Assembly (NCBI GenBank): GCA_022829145.1
Contig: CM040741.1
Location: 51,182,180 to 51,246,179 of the forward strand
Length of the DNA: 64,000 nt
Origin: Albula goreensis
Lineage: Eukaryota; Chordata; Actinopteri; Albuliformes; Albulidae
Direction: 5' to 3'
The notes below the pieces were generated by a model. It saw nothing but the letters and a program-made list of their open reading frames with translations. It had not been told where the DNA came from and did no database searches. Below, piece after piece: positions 13,901 to 64,000 of this stretch (its first letter is position 1; the number at the start of each line of letters is the position of its first letter). The position numbers and the translations under genes were made by a program.

Positions 13901-16143
13901 TTGTGGGTCTTTGGAATTCACTGTGTTTAATGGTTGATTGGTTGATTGGTTTAATGTTGTGAACTTCTTAAGAATGTGCCAGTATTAATTCGGGTGGTAG
14001 TATTCAGTGGTGTAGGAGATGTGAAAGAGAAACAGGGAGTGATTATAGTGTTACAGTAGTGTCACAGAAAATGTGCAGTAACAGAGGGGATTACTGACAG
14101 TGTTGCAGTCTGTTGAGTTGGAGAAAAGAATAGACAAAGCTGAGAAATCAGTTGAAAATAAAGGGACTTAAGGTGTCACACTGAGTAAAGGTGCATGTTT
14201 ATAGTGTTAATGTCCATACTGTGGTAATGGTTCAAACTCTTGTTACCTCTTATGACCAAAGGTTTGCAACAGGACGGAACAGTTAATTCAGCCTCTTTGT
14301 AGTAAATGATGCTTTAGTCATCAGACCCATGAGTCTTCTTGCTCTCTGCTGACCTGTCCTGGCCTGCTGGATGCCCACAGGTTTCTGAACTAAACACATG
14401 TAGAATTTACCTTCCACAGAATAGGCAGCATGTGATTGGAGACTCATATGGCAAAGGCTGGTTGCCACATGAATCGGAGGAGCCTCACGTGCAAATGCTT
14501 CCTCCTGAGTCAGCGGGGGAGGTGTGCGATGGGGCCGATAAAACTGTTCAGTATAGATATGGGAAAAAGGAGCGACAAACAAAACAAAATGTGTTGGCAT
14601 AAGCAGACTATTTGAGGCAGTGCGGTTGTTGATCAGAAATTATGGTTGCACTTGGTATTTTTGGAAAACAGCCTGTGGATGACTGTTTCATTTGAGCACT
14701 TGGTTCTCTTACCCAGTGATGTGACATATTAGTTGTAATTATTTCAAGTCAGCATTTGATTTTAGATTAAGACACAGTATGCTGAAGCATAAGCGATAAG
14801 CTTCACCAGATAGACCAGCTCTCCAGTGCATGTCTAGGTTTTGCTTTCTTTTGTAATTGTTGTATTTTAGGCTTTGTTTGCTTAGTAGGGCTTAAATATT
14901 TTCCTCACATTAGCTTAATTCTTGTACATCAGTGTACACAATCAGCTGTCTATGTTTAGTTGAAGTATCTGGAACAAGATTGTAGTAGGAGTATCTCGGC
15001 CGTGATTCAAAATATTGTATCACATGCTGCTTCTATCTGTACATGTAATTGCTTTAAATATAACTGCCACATGTTTTTCAGTATATTTTTTCAGCTGTAC
15101 TGAAAGAATTTTATTCTTGGGGTTAATATGGAACATAAGATAGCAACCAATGAGTTGTCCAAGTTTTTATGACAGGTTTTTTCTCTCACACATTTTCTCC
15201 CCCACATCAGCCATCCTCAATGGCAGTTATTTCCGCAGATTTAAGAAACTGATGGAATATGCAGAATTCAGGCTATTCCATCAGTTTTGGAGATTTAGGA
15301 ACGCTGATGGTCTGCTAGCCACTCTGCTTCTCTTCATTCCACAGTCTACCAGCCAAACTACACATTGATTACCAGAAGAGTATTCTGCAGTTGTCTCACA
15401 TAGACTGCAGGCACCACTTCCAGGGAGTATGAAAATAACTCATGAAACTAAGAAAGAGATTACAAAGATGCTGAAGTAGACATTTGCAGGGAGGCCCACC
15501 TCAGTGGGAACCCTGACCTACATATCCTCTACCTGCAGGTTTCAGCTCGCCATGTCCTCTTACCTCTTCTGTGCAGAGATGGCTCAGTACGTGGGGAAAA
15601 CAAACTGCTTGATCCTGCTTGAGTTGTTTGATTTTGGGGACAATTCACGATTCTGAAACGACAAATTTTTCCATGAGATGTGAAATTTCCTTCATTGACT
15701 GAAGGAAATAACAATGAGAAAACTGGAAAAAATGTTTGGGGTTGTTAGTTGAATTATTTGTTGATGAACAAACTCATTTAATAAGGAATTGTTTGGTTAA
15801 TCACTACAAAAATAAAATACCTATATAAATATTGAACTGCATCTCCCTTGAGACCACCCCATTTCAGAGAGAGTGGTGAGACCTGCAGTTGTTTTTTTTT
15901 TTTTCCATTTTACTTTTTATGTTGACCACCCAATTCCTCAATAAGACTTTGCTTATCCATTAAAATGTTAAAGAACAGCACCCCAATTTTCCAATGTTTA
16001 ATATTAAATTTGCTGAAGGAAAATGAATTTCTTCTGGTATGCAGTTTTTCTATGCAGATGTATTAACAAGAGGAGTCAATCTTTATTCAGTTTCACTGCT
16101 GTTACATCATATCTAATTACAATTGCATTTTTCTCTCTTTCAG
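11000..16143 (+). other. RAB14 intron 1
   Basis: The intron runs from the probable exon 1 donor to the pyrimidine-rich acceptor (tttctctctttcag) ending at 16,143. From about 11,090 to 12,580 it is crowded with AGCTAGC/GCTAGC/TTAGCTAAC words, including a 14-bp perfect palindrome at 11,211-11,224. T-runs occur near 13,336-13,365 and 15,893-15,904. No coding exon of another gene is seen. Confidence 0.5.
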
Positions 16144-16150
16144 AGCCACA

Positions 16151-23245
<7,095 letters not shown>

Positions 23246-23942
23246 TGTCCGCTCACCACCCCTCCAGCCCTGACCCTTGACCCCTGGCATCCACCACCAC
23301 CATCATCTCTCTCTGCCCAGGAGCTGGCCCCTCCCCTCCCATCCCACCCCAGTCTTGCCGGGCAGCGTGAGCGCAGGGCATGGGGGGGTGGGGAAGAGTA
23401 AGAGGGGGTGGGGCTCAGCTCTCTCATCATCCACCTCCCTCTTCACATCTCTGTCTTTCCTTCCCCTTCCATCACTCTGTCGCCCTGTCCTGTGCGGCTG
23501 TCCTCCATCTCTCCACAACCACTCCCCTGCACTGTTCACAACCGCTCATCTCCATAGAACCTGGTTTCCAAATAAGTATAACCAAGCAACTGAGAAATAG
23601 ATGACGGTGACATTCAAAAACTAAATAAAAGGCTTTTTATTTTTATTTTATAGCTGTTATGTATACATATATGTATCTACACCATTTCATCCACGGAATT
23701 TGAACAGCAACCAGATGAAGTAGGTTAACAACACTCAGTTCAACTTGGCACTCTTCTGTATCTCTCTCCGTCACTCTTGCATGGTGTAATCTAGGATTAT
23801 TTTAACTTAAATTAAAAATGAAATGTAAATGATTCTACTTTGCTATACTGTATGATCTAGTGGAAATACTTAGAGAGAAGGAAATGTAATATATAATGCC
23901 GCCACACCCCTTGCCCTCTATCAGTGGCATCAACCAGAGGTG

Positions 23943-24019
<77 letters not shown>

Positions 24020-26000
24020 CGCGTGTACACGGGTGTACGCGCGCATACACGTGTGTGTGTGTGTGTGTGTGTGAATGTGTGTGTTGAATTCTGTCCCACT
24101 TTGAGCGTATGACCCACCTCACAACTGAGTTTCATTACCCAGTCATCCATTCTGCCCATAGTTCAGTTGGTGCATGTGGTAGCCCAGTATCTGAGATGAC
24201 AAATGAGGTTGAAAGCACTTGTTTTTTTATGCTTTAGTTTGTTCTTTTTTTTTTTTTGCACTGCAGGGTTAAGCCACATTATGGCGCTACAAGTGTAGCA
24301 GAGGGAAATGATTAAAAGCCCCCTATGAAAATCACCTGCCTAGGGTATGTACCCCTACTAAGAAGGTAGTGGGGTTAGGTTTCTCATATTCCCTCACTTC
24401 TCTGTGAACATGTGTTTTTAGGGTGGGGAGGGTTATAGGAGATTGACACTTTAAGCATACAAGATGCGCCTTTTCCTCTGCAGACCATCTATACCGCACG
24501 CTCCCCTCTGCAAGATAAATACCCACCTCGTTATGCCCACAAAATTCCAGATCATATCAATATTTGTCTTCTCCAGCTATTTTTTATTTGTTGCCTTACT
24601 GTTATAATTATTATTAATATTATTACTATAACTGTTTAAATTCTGCTGCTTGCTCTACAAACTGATGTTGGACACATTTCTGTTAAATAAACATTGTTTT
24701 ACATTATTCCTATACATCTTTATTGACAGACATGGCTTGGCTACTTTGTTAAACGGGGGAGGGATAACTAGTATGGTGTCAAAGGAAGTGGTAAGCTACA
24801 ACATTTGAAACTGTAAATCACAAGGCTGCTGTCTTACAGGCTTGTATATTAACACCATAAAAAAATCCCACCACACAGACCACTGACAGGATGCGTCTGT
24901 TATGGTGATATTGTGATAATTACTCATGTATAATAAAAAGGATAAATTCTGCAGCTTGTAAATATTGTGAAAATGTCTGTAGTGATGACAGCTTCTACAC
25001 AGGGTGGATGGAAAAACCAGGGGTGGACACTTAGAAGGCTGTACAGGTGATGTGTTCACAGGATGCTTGTATTTCATGCCTGAAAAATCAAACAGTTTCA
25101 GTGAATAAATGGAGTTAGCCCCATCTACCTCTCCCTCAGTGGCACCACCTGGTGGCCATTTGTTTTTCCAATTCTACTTCTTTGCTGCTCCTCAGAAGTA
25201 GTATGGTAGAACAGAGGGGTGAAGGGACTACTTTTTTTGAAACAGGGTAGGGGTAGGGGTGTTGTGGGCAGGCAACATCCCTTTCCATTTTTGTGTGAAA
25301 AGACAGCACTCTTTTCTCAGTTTATTTTTGATTTAACAGCTGTTTAGTACACTGACATTGAATGGAGAATTAGGCTTTTCCCCCTTTTCATCTACCAAAT
25401 TGATGTTTCTCTTTTGGGAGAACAGGTGGTGCAGACTTGTATTCCTGTTGTGTCTCAAGTTTAGAGGTGGGGGGTCAGTCAGGGGATTGTCAGATGGGGT
25501 CTCCCAAAAGCTGTGCCCTTCCTTCCTTGCTGTCTGGGTGACCACTTCCGGCTCTGTGTGTTCACAAGTTTAAAAAAAAAAGTAAAGTAAATATGTATAA
25601 ATTTTGAAGGAACTGTGCTAACATTAAAAAGCGTTCTGCGTGTATATGATTTTAAAATGTTGACATTTGATTTTAATAACAATGATAATAAAATGCTATA
25701 GAAAGAAAAACAATGCCGTATAAATACATTTTGTACAGTGTGGCCTCTTAATGGTGTTGACCTCTTAAAACTGATTCCTAGCATATACCATAATGTAAAT
25801 GGGAATATAAGTTCATGGCCATCTACATTTGTTTGTACTTTCTGTAGGCTGATTGAAAATACATAATTTCTATAATTTGTTTTACTAGTATAGTGTGGAT
25901 GTTTAATGGTATTCAGAAATTATGGTACAACTACATTTGTAATTATATTTAACTCATTTGCTGGAACACACTGCTATTGATCTGAATATTTGTAAATAAA
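23246..26000 (+). other. rab14: Probable RAB14 3' UTR with several polyadenylation signals
   Basis: AATAAA signals on the + strand lie at 23624-23629, 24686-24691, 25687-25692 and 25995-26000. RAB14 transcripts have long 3' UTRs in other vertebrates, so more than one could be used. The first 170 bases are C-rich, then comes a G-run cluster (23382-23413), a long GT repeat (23944-24085) and a T-run (about 24246-24258). A TGTAAATA Pumilio-type element at 25993 overlaps the last AATAAA. The true end is not determined. Confidence 0.5.
23944..24085. repeat. Long (GT)n microsatellite with interrupted alternating purine-pyrimidine core
   Basis: About 36 GT units at 23945-24016 are followed by a 34-bp variant core (TATACGCGTGTACACG type) and a second GT run to about 24073. 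Open frames on both strands here encode only Val-Cys or Thr-His repeats and are repeat artefacts. The tract lies in the probable RAB14 3' UTR. Confidence 0.97.
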
Positions 26001-26753
26001 ATGTCTCCATCTAGGGAGTTATGAGTCTTTGATTTTACAAAAGTCTAATCCAGACACTCTCTTGGTTGTCTTCCAGGAAACCACATTAGGTCTTCATCTT
26101 AATCATTCAGATTCATGGTGCAGCTTCAACATACAGTATTGCACTGAGTAACTGCTGTGTTATTTCAAAACAAAGTGATGTCAGTTTCACAAGTTGAATC
26201 GTGAAGTTTTGTGGCTGTGATAACTGATATAAAATTAATGGCCCTTGGGTATAAGTCTGAGCTTTGAAATAAATTAAAGCTATTCTTGTGCCATAAGGTT
26301 GGGCCTTCAAAACAGAACCCGAAGTGGATTTGGTATAGTGTCTTTATTTCTAAAGTGATATGTCGAATGGGACGAGTATTCAGATGGACATCGAGGCACA
26401 AGTTTTGAATGGCATTATGGGTTTGGATGAACATCCCTTAAAAGGATCCACTTGTAGGTAGTTTCAGAGCAAGTATTCAATGCTGCTCCAGGAATGTTGA
26501 TCCTGGATCCTAAAATGAAAGTCAAATCTCAACACTTCCAACAGTTAAAATCTGTGGATGGCACAGATCCAGTTAGTTACAACCAATATCTGGAAGACGT
26601 TATGAAAAACTATGCTACTCTTGACTTAATCATTGTCACCGGATGCTTGTCAAGTGCATGTGTGATCAAATACAGAATCATACCTTATACAACAATGAAA
26701 ATGCAGTATTTCATTGTGCACAAAGAATGATGGGTGTGTGGTGTGATGAAAGA

Positions 26754-26825
26754 GAGATGAAACCATTCACTCTTATTCTCAAATAAGAGATGGGAGATGA
26801 AACCATTCACTCATTCTCAAATAAG
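26754..26825. repeat. Short tandem duplication
   Basis: Two copies of GAGATGAAACCATTCACTC followed by ATTCTCAAATAAG occur at 26754-26787 and 26794-26825, differing by a two-base insertion in the first. Confidence 0.85.
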
Positions 26826-27005
26826 GGCCCTTGCCAAACTGCTGCAAATTTCTGTTACAGCATGTATTTGTATTATTCCTATGTAAGTTTGTTCAACATC
26901 TATTGTAGCACTTTAATGCCTTTGTATATGGCTCAAAAACATCCAATGTTTCAGAAAACATCCATGGATGGTTTAAACTTTAGACCAGCAAATGTGGTTT
27001 ACATA

Positions 27006-27295
27006 CAGAGGGTGGACAAAATAAACACCACATAGAAAAGGACAAACTGAAGTGAGAAATATCACATGTCCACTATAAAAAGTGCACAGCAGAATTCCAT
27101 CTTCGTGATCCCTCAACATAACTGGAGGCTTTACTTAAGAATAGTCCAATACCCCAGCACATACACAAATCAAAATGTATGTGAGTATTCTAAGAAATGA
27201 AGCTGCTCTGAAGGCAAAAGGCAGGCCCTACTCACTCATCAGGCACTTAATATTCATAAATTGTTAGGTGTTTGCATTGGTTTGTCCACCCCAAG
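27006..27295. mobile_element. Short non-autonomous Tc1/mariner-like element
   Basis: The left end starts CAGAGGGTGGACAAAATAAA and the right end, read inward on the other strand, starts CTTGGGGTGGACAAACCAAT. The ends are imperfect inverted repeats and both are flanked by the dinucleotide TA (27004-27005 and 27296-27297), as for Tc1/mariner insertions. The element is 290 bp with no coding capacity. Its end words match those of the element at 58054-58901. Confidence 0.6.
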
Positions 27296-28497
27296 TACTT
27301 CCCATTTAATGAAATGTAGGTTAATACTTCACACACCTGTTTCTGTTTAACACATTCCAACCTTGTCAGAAATATTTAAATTATCTTTCATGCATAGGCC
27401 TCGATCTCCCAAAACAAAAACCTTGAGTTAAAACTGGATGTAGTTCAGGGGAATTGTAGAGAAACCTGCCTACATCATGCTTCCACTCAATGCAATACTG
27501 TACTTGATTTCATTTTGATATAGTGGGGGGGTTCACAAACCATGTACCTTATAAGAACTGACAATGCAGTGTTTGTAGTTCAGTACCCACTTTGATCTTT
27601 CGCTTACAGAATCCTTCAAAGCCAGGATATGAATCCACTCATTAGCCATGCAGACTGGAAGTCCTGTCACCTAGCATCATCTGCTGCCTTTTTTATTGAC
27701 CTTAAAATCAGCAACCAGTTCAGATTGAGGATTGAGGTGTTGAGAGGTAACTCATGAATTGTAGCAGTTGACTGCACATTTAAACCATGAGTAACAGACA
27801 GAGACAAAAGACGTTGAGGCTTTCCAGAAACTGGGTTGAGGCCAAATTCAAACTAGGGACCCAACTTAAATGTGAATTGCCACTATTCTAATGTAAAACT
27901 GCTATGCCACAATCAGGTCTATCATAAGTGTTGTGGTGAACCTCTGATTCTGTTTCACACATGACAAGAGAACAGGTTCATAGTAAAACCACATAGCACT
28001 CATAACTCTGGGGAGAATGGTAACTGAATGTAATAAATATAAGAACACAATCCAATGATTTCTTTTTCAAGTAACACGTTTGCTTTGTATTTTATCGAAC
28101 AAAAAATTGCACCAGGGTTACAGAGAGGAACAAGTGAAAAGATGAGAAAAAATATTTACAAAGAGAAAAGAGCTAATTATCTGCTTATTAGTTTACAAAA
28201 TGGTGAGGCTGCTCAGAAACAAGAACAATAGTGGCATAATTTTGCATAAAAAAAAATAAATCAAAGGAGAAAAAAGCGTTAACAGTACCGTGTTGAGAAG
28301 TAAAGGCAACATGTGGTCAGATGTGTCCTCAGCCATCGCAGTCAGAGGGCAAATTTCATCAGAAAAAAACAGCACAACTAATACTGAAAACATCAAAATA
28401 CAATGGTTTACACAAAGTAAAACAGAAAAAGAACTTAAGATAAACAATGACTACAAAGTGACATATTCATTGGTATGTTAAGTATGTACATTATTAT

Positions 28498-29957
28498 TTT
28501 ATTAATAATTCGGTCCCCACCATTTGCCACCATTTGTTCCCCTGAGAGGGGTCTTATGATAAAAGCTTCAATCACGGCAAGAATGTAGTGTGTTTTTCAC
28601 TCACAAACCTCTCAGAAGCTGGAAACCACTGCACAATGTGACCTGGTGGCAAGGCAATATATTAAGGACATGGAAGGTCAAACCAGCTTCATTAAAGCTT
28701 CTGTGAGTTTTATGAATAGGGGAAAAAAAACATTTACATAAAAGGTAGCATTCAAAAATCAATCAAGGAATCAAGGCACCCATTCACGCTGAGGAAATTG
28801 TAAAAACACACAAACATTCCATAAAACAGTTTTTGAGTTTTCTCTCTGGTCCTTCTCCATACATCCTGGAGACAGCAGTGTTTGTTACATAATGAGGCAC
28901 AAGTCCGTTTTCAATAGTGTTGGCAAATGCAAGATGAACTGTATTAATAATACAAACAATAATAACAGAACGGTCTCACAATGTCCCATATCTCTGACTA
29001 GACCCACAGTCTGTGTTTCTGGATCACAATTCTTTTGATGATGTTAAGGCACACTGTTGGTTTCTGAGAACCGCACAGAAGAAAAAGATTCTGGCCCCTC
29101 CCTCTGTTTCTCCCCTTGGCATATTTCTAATTTCACTGAAGGCACTGACTGAAAGCAAGGTTTCGTGCAAAGCCACCACTTCTGCATGACCATGTACCAC
29201 ACTAAAGCTTGTTAATGGCAAAAAATGTCATGACAGTGGAGGGAAAGACAGAAAAATGGAGTACACATTGCAAAAATATTCATTTTGGGCAACTACCAGA
29301 CCCATCTATGAAACTTTCTCACAGATAGATAATTCCTCAGTTACATGCATACTGACACTATGTATGCTTTAGCAGTACTGCTAAAAATGTTTAGCCATAT
29401 ACCTATCCCAGAATGCAACTCTCTGGCATAATTTTCTTCTCTGTCCTCTCCAATAAAAACCAAATCTACACAGATTGAACAAGATCTGAAACAACTGAGA
29501 TTCAAATGAGGAAGAGAGACCATCCTCTGGATTTAACTGGCGAAAAAGCCTGATGGAATCATTGAAAATATTAATTTCATTTAGACATAAAGAAAATATG
29601 GCCACTTAAACCACTTAAAGATGATTCAAGTGGATGCAGAATTGGGCACAAGCCTTTTTGATAAGGCTTTAAATGTGTTGCATTTATATATGATTTAACA
29701 AAAAAAGGTAAAAAAAAAAAAAAAAAAAAAAAAAAACAGTAATATTTTAAAAGGTTCCTTTGATTCTGTGCACAGAACCCTGCCCTGCTTTGTTTCGTTT
29801 TTATATATATTTTTAGTTCTTTTTTTAAACATGCCTTCTGTCAAAGAGGACAGGAAGGTTGATGAATTTGATGCTACGAGTGTCCCCTGTTCTCCCCCTG
29901 TTCTCTGGCCCATCGGCGCCCAATCATGAGCACTAGGAATTCAAATGGGTTCCTTCG
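28498..29957 (-). other. abl1: ABL1 3' UTR (probable)
   Basis: This is the sequence downstream of the ABL1 stop on the minus strand. The first AATAAA on that strand is at 28503-28498 (TTTATT on +), giving a UTR of about 1.46 kb; another lies at 27697-27692. A 27-base homopolymer (A on +, U in the transcript) lies at 29710-29736. No second gene is visible. Confidence 0.45.
29710..29736. repeat. A27 homopolymer in the ABL1 3' UTR
   Basis: There are 27 consecutive A on the + strand, which become a U27 run in the ABL1 transcript about 220 bases after the stop. Confidence 0.95.
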
Positions 29958-62726
<32,769 letters not shown>

Positions 62727-64000
62727 AAAGGCGGGATGCCGGGCCGCAGCCGGGAGGCGTACTGGATGTCTCTCAGGGTTTGTGGGTCAGGGCAGCCAGT
62801 GGGGGCAGGGACACCAGTGATGACAGGGCTGCTGTCCACGATGTCCCAAGCAAGATCCTCAAACTGGTGTGGCTGTTATCCGCAAGTCCGTCAGTGTGGA
62901 CAAGAGGTCCAAGGTTCCTGTTGTTTCCCACCCCCTCCCCTTCAACTTTCATTGACTGCTCTGGTGTGGGCCCTGGTGCGGTCTGGTCTCCGGCAGTTGG
63001 GTGCTGCTGGAGCCAGAGGGATCCGACACACTCTGGCAATATGGGGAATCCAGCCCAGTGTCATGCATGTACTTCCCAAGGCACAAATCAAATATTTTTG
63101 GCACTATGCAAAATACATTTAGTGTTTATTGCTACATTCAATTGTAAAGCTGCAGTGCGTAATCTTAACAGTTTACAGTGTTTTGTTCTTCAGTCCAAAA
63201 TATGAGTGTTTTTATATCATGGGCATGAGATGTAGTAAGATGTTAAAGCTAAATGGTTTAAAAGTACTTTTTCATTTATTTTGTCTGGTTACTGGGGTAG
63301 TGTGAAAATCCATAGGAGAATATTAATAGCTAGGTTTTAGTATAATGCACAAGGAGTCCTAAGGCAAAGTAAAAACACTTGTATATTCAGTTAACACTTG
63401 AAACTCACAGAAGGTCTGAAATGCTCAAAAAGCCATTGAATTGAATTGCTGATAGGTAGCGTATTGAGGCAATTTCAAACCAGTGTTATTTCTAAAATGA
63501 CAGGAAACGTTAGATATAAACGTTTCTCTGAAAGTTATTTTTTTTCCACCTTAATTATGGCTAGTTAGCGTAAGATACTACCTTCCTTTCATTTAAGCAC
63601 TGGCTTCGGTGGCAGGCCCGAAGCCTCCCCAAATGACATTTACTATGAAAAGGCACAACAGTTGTCATTAATAAACACATATCTTACAAAAATACCTGGT
63701 TAGGTTACAAAGCAATACGGTGCATAAGTGTGTTTAACGTATCATAAAGTGAAAAATAAAAACTTTAGGAATAGTTTTTTCTGGCTGTCGGTCATAAAAA
63801 ATGGCCCATATCCGTTCACATTATACGGACTAAAACGTAATGACTCTTACATACTGTAGCATAAAAACGTTAGTGGTCAATAACGACAGTCCATCGCTTG
63901 ACTATAAGCTTAATTCAAGACAAAATAAGACAAATCAGTGTATGGCATTGGGTAGATGTGGGTTCGATTCAACGTCACAGTTCCAATACAAACTTAAACG
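62727..64000 (-). promoter_or_regulatory. abl1: ABL1 1b 5' UTR and upstream region
   Basis: This is the sequence upstream of the 1b start on the minus strand. The first 300 bases are relatively GC-rich (GCCGGGCCGCAGCCGGGAGG near 62742), as expected of a 5' UTR or promoter. Beyond about 63,070 the DNA becomes AT-rich with no recognisable gene. The start of transcription is not determined. An open frame on the + strand at 62595-63122 is antisense to this exon and is not considered real. Confidence 0.45.

Larger units (their letters stand above)
26001..28497. other. Intergenic DNA between the convergent 3' ends
   Basis: No credible gene is present. The stretch holds an imperfect tandem repeat of about 33 bp (26754-26825), a small Tc1-like element (27006-27295) and weak tRNA-like SINE relics on the minus strand (about 27605-27690 and 27835-27912). 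A 78-codon open frame at 26494-26730 has no recognisable motif. Confidence 0.5.

Noticed and set aside
23857-24159. Open frames encoding Thr-His or Val-Cys repeats
   Set aside because: They are translations of the GT/CA microsatellite.
26494-26730. 78-codon + strand open frame between the two genes
   Set aside because: No recognisable motif. A degraded transposon or chance frame is more likely.
63957-63972. GGGTTCGATTC word resembling a tRNA B box
   Set aside because: No matching A box or cloverleaf can be drawn in the preceding 70 bases.

Overview
The window is vertebrate nuclear DNA, almost certainly from a bony (probably teleost) fish. The evidence is compact spliced genes with GT-AG introns, vertebrate-type RAB14 and ABL1 proteins, Tc1/mariner-type terminal inverted repeats, and dispersed repeats typical of fish. 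The species cannot be named from the sequence. Two protein-coding genes are recognisable and they converge tail to tail. Almost everything else is intron, UTR, intergenic DNA or repeat.

Layout. Positions 1-7,370 are AT-rich with no recognisable coding exon. A weak candidate for a minus-strand non-coding first exon lies at about 7,376-7,550. RAB14 is on the + strand. It has a probable non-coding first exon near 10.9-11.0 kb, a 5.1 kb first intron rich in AGCT/GCTAGC words, and seven coding exons between 16,151 and 23,245. These give an intact 215-residue Rab GTPase. Its 3' UTR probably runs to one of several AATAAA signals between 23.6 and 26.0 kb. About 26.0-28.5 kb is intergenic, with a small Tc1-like element and SINE-like relics.

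ABL1 is on the - strand, from 62,726 down to 29,958. It has two alternative first exons: 1b at 62.6-62.7 kb, with an MGQQPGK myristoylation start, and 1a at 47.9 kb, with an MLEICLKL start. Common exons 2-11 lie between 41.8 and 30.0 kb. Joining the exons by splice phase gives complete frames of 1087 (1a) and 1105 (1b) residues with SH3, SH2, tyrosine kinase, proline-rich/NLS and C-terminal actin-binding regions.

The most notable structure is inside ABL1. Exon 3 (end of SH3, linker, and the first part of SH2 including FLVRES) is present twice in a nearly identical tandem duplication with a period of about 1,035 bp. A third, truncated unit lacks the exon. Both copies have the same splice sites and are intact. 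They differ only at their last codons before the donor (DAK against GLK). Their 296-nt length means that joining both directly shifts the frame to a stop in exon 4, so the copies would have to be used alternatively. The exception would be a 22-nt candidate microexon between them, which restores the frame exactly. Each unit also carries an older decayed copy of the same exon, so the exon has been duplicated more than once. RAB14 acts in endosome-Golgi traffic and ABL1 in cytoskeletal and nuclear kinase signalling; nothing suggests they function together, and their adjacency is positional.
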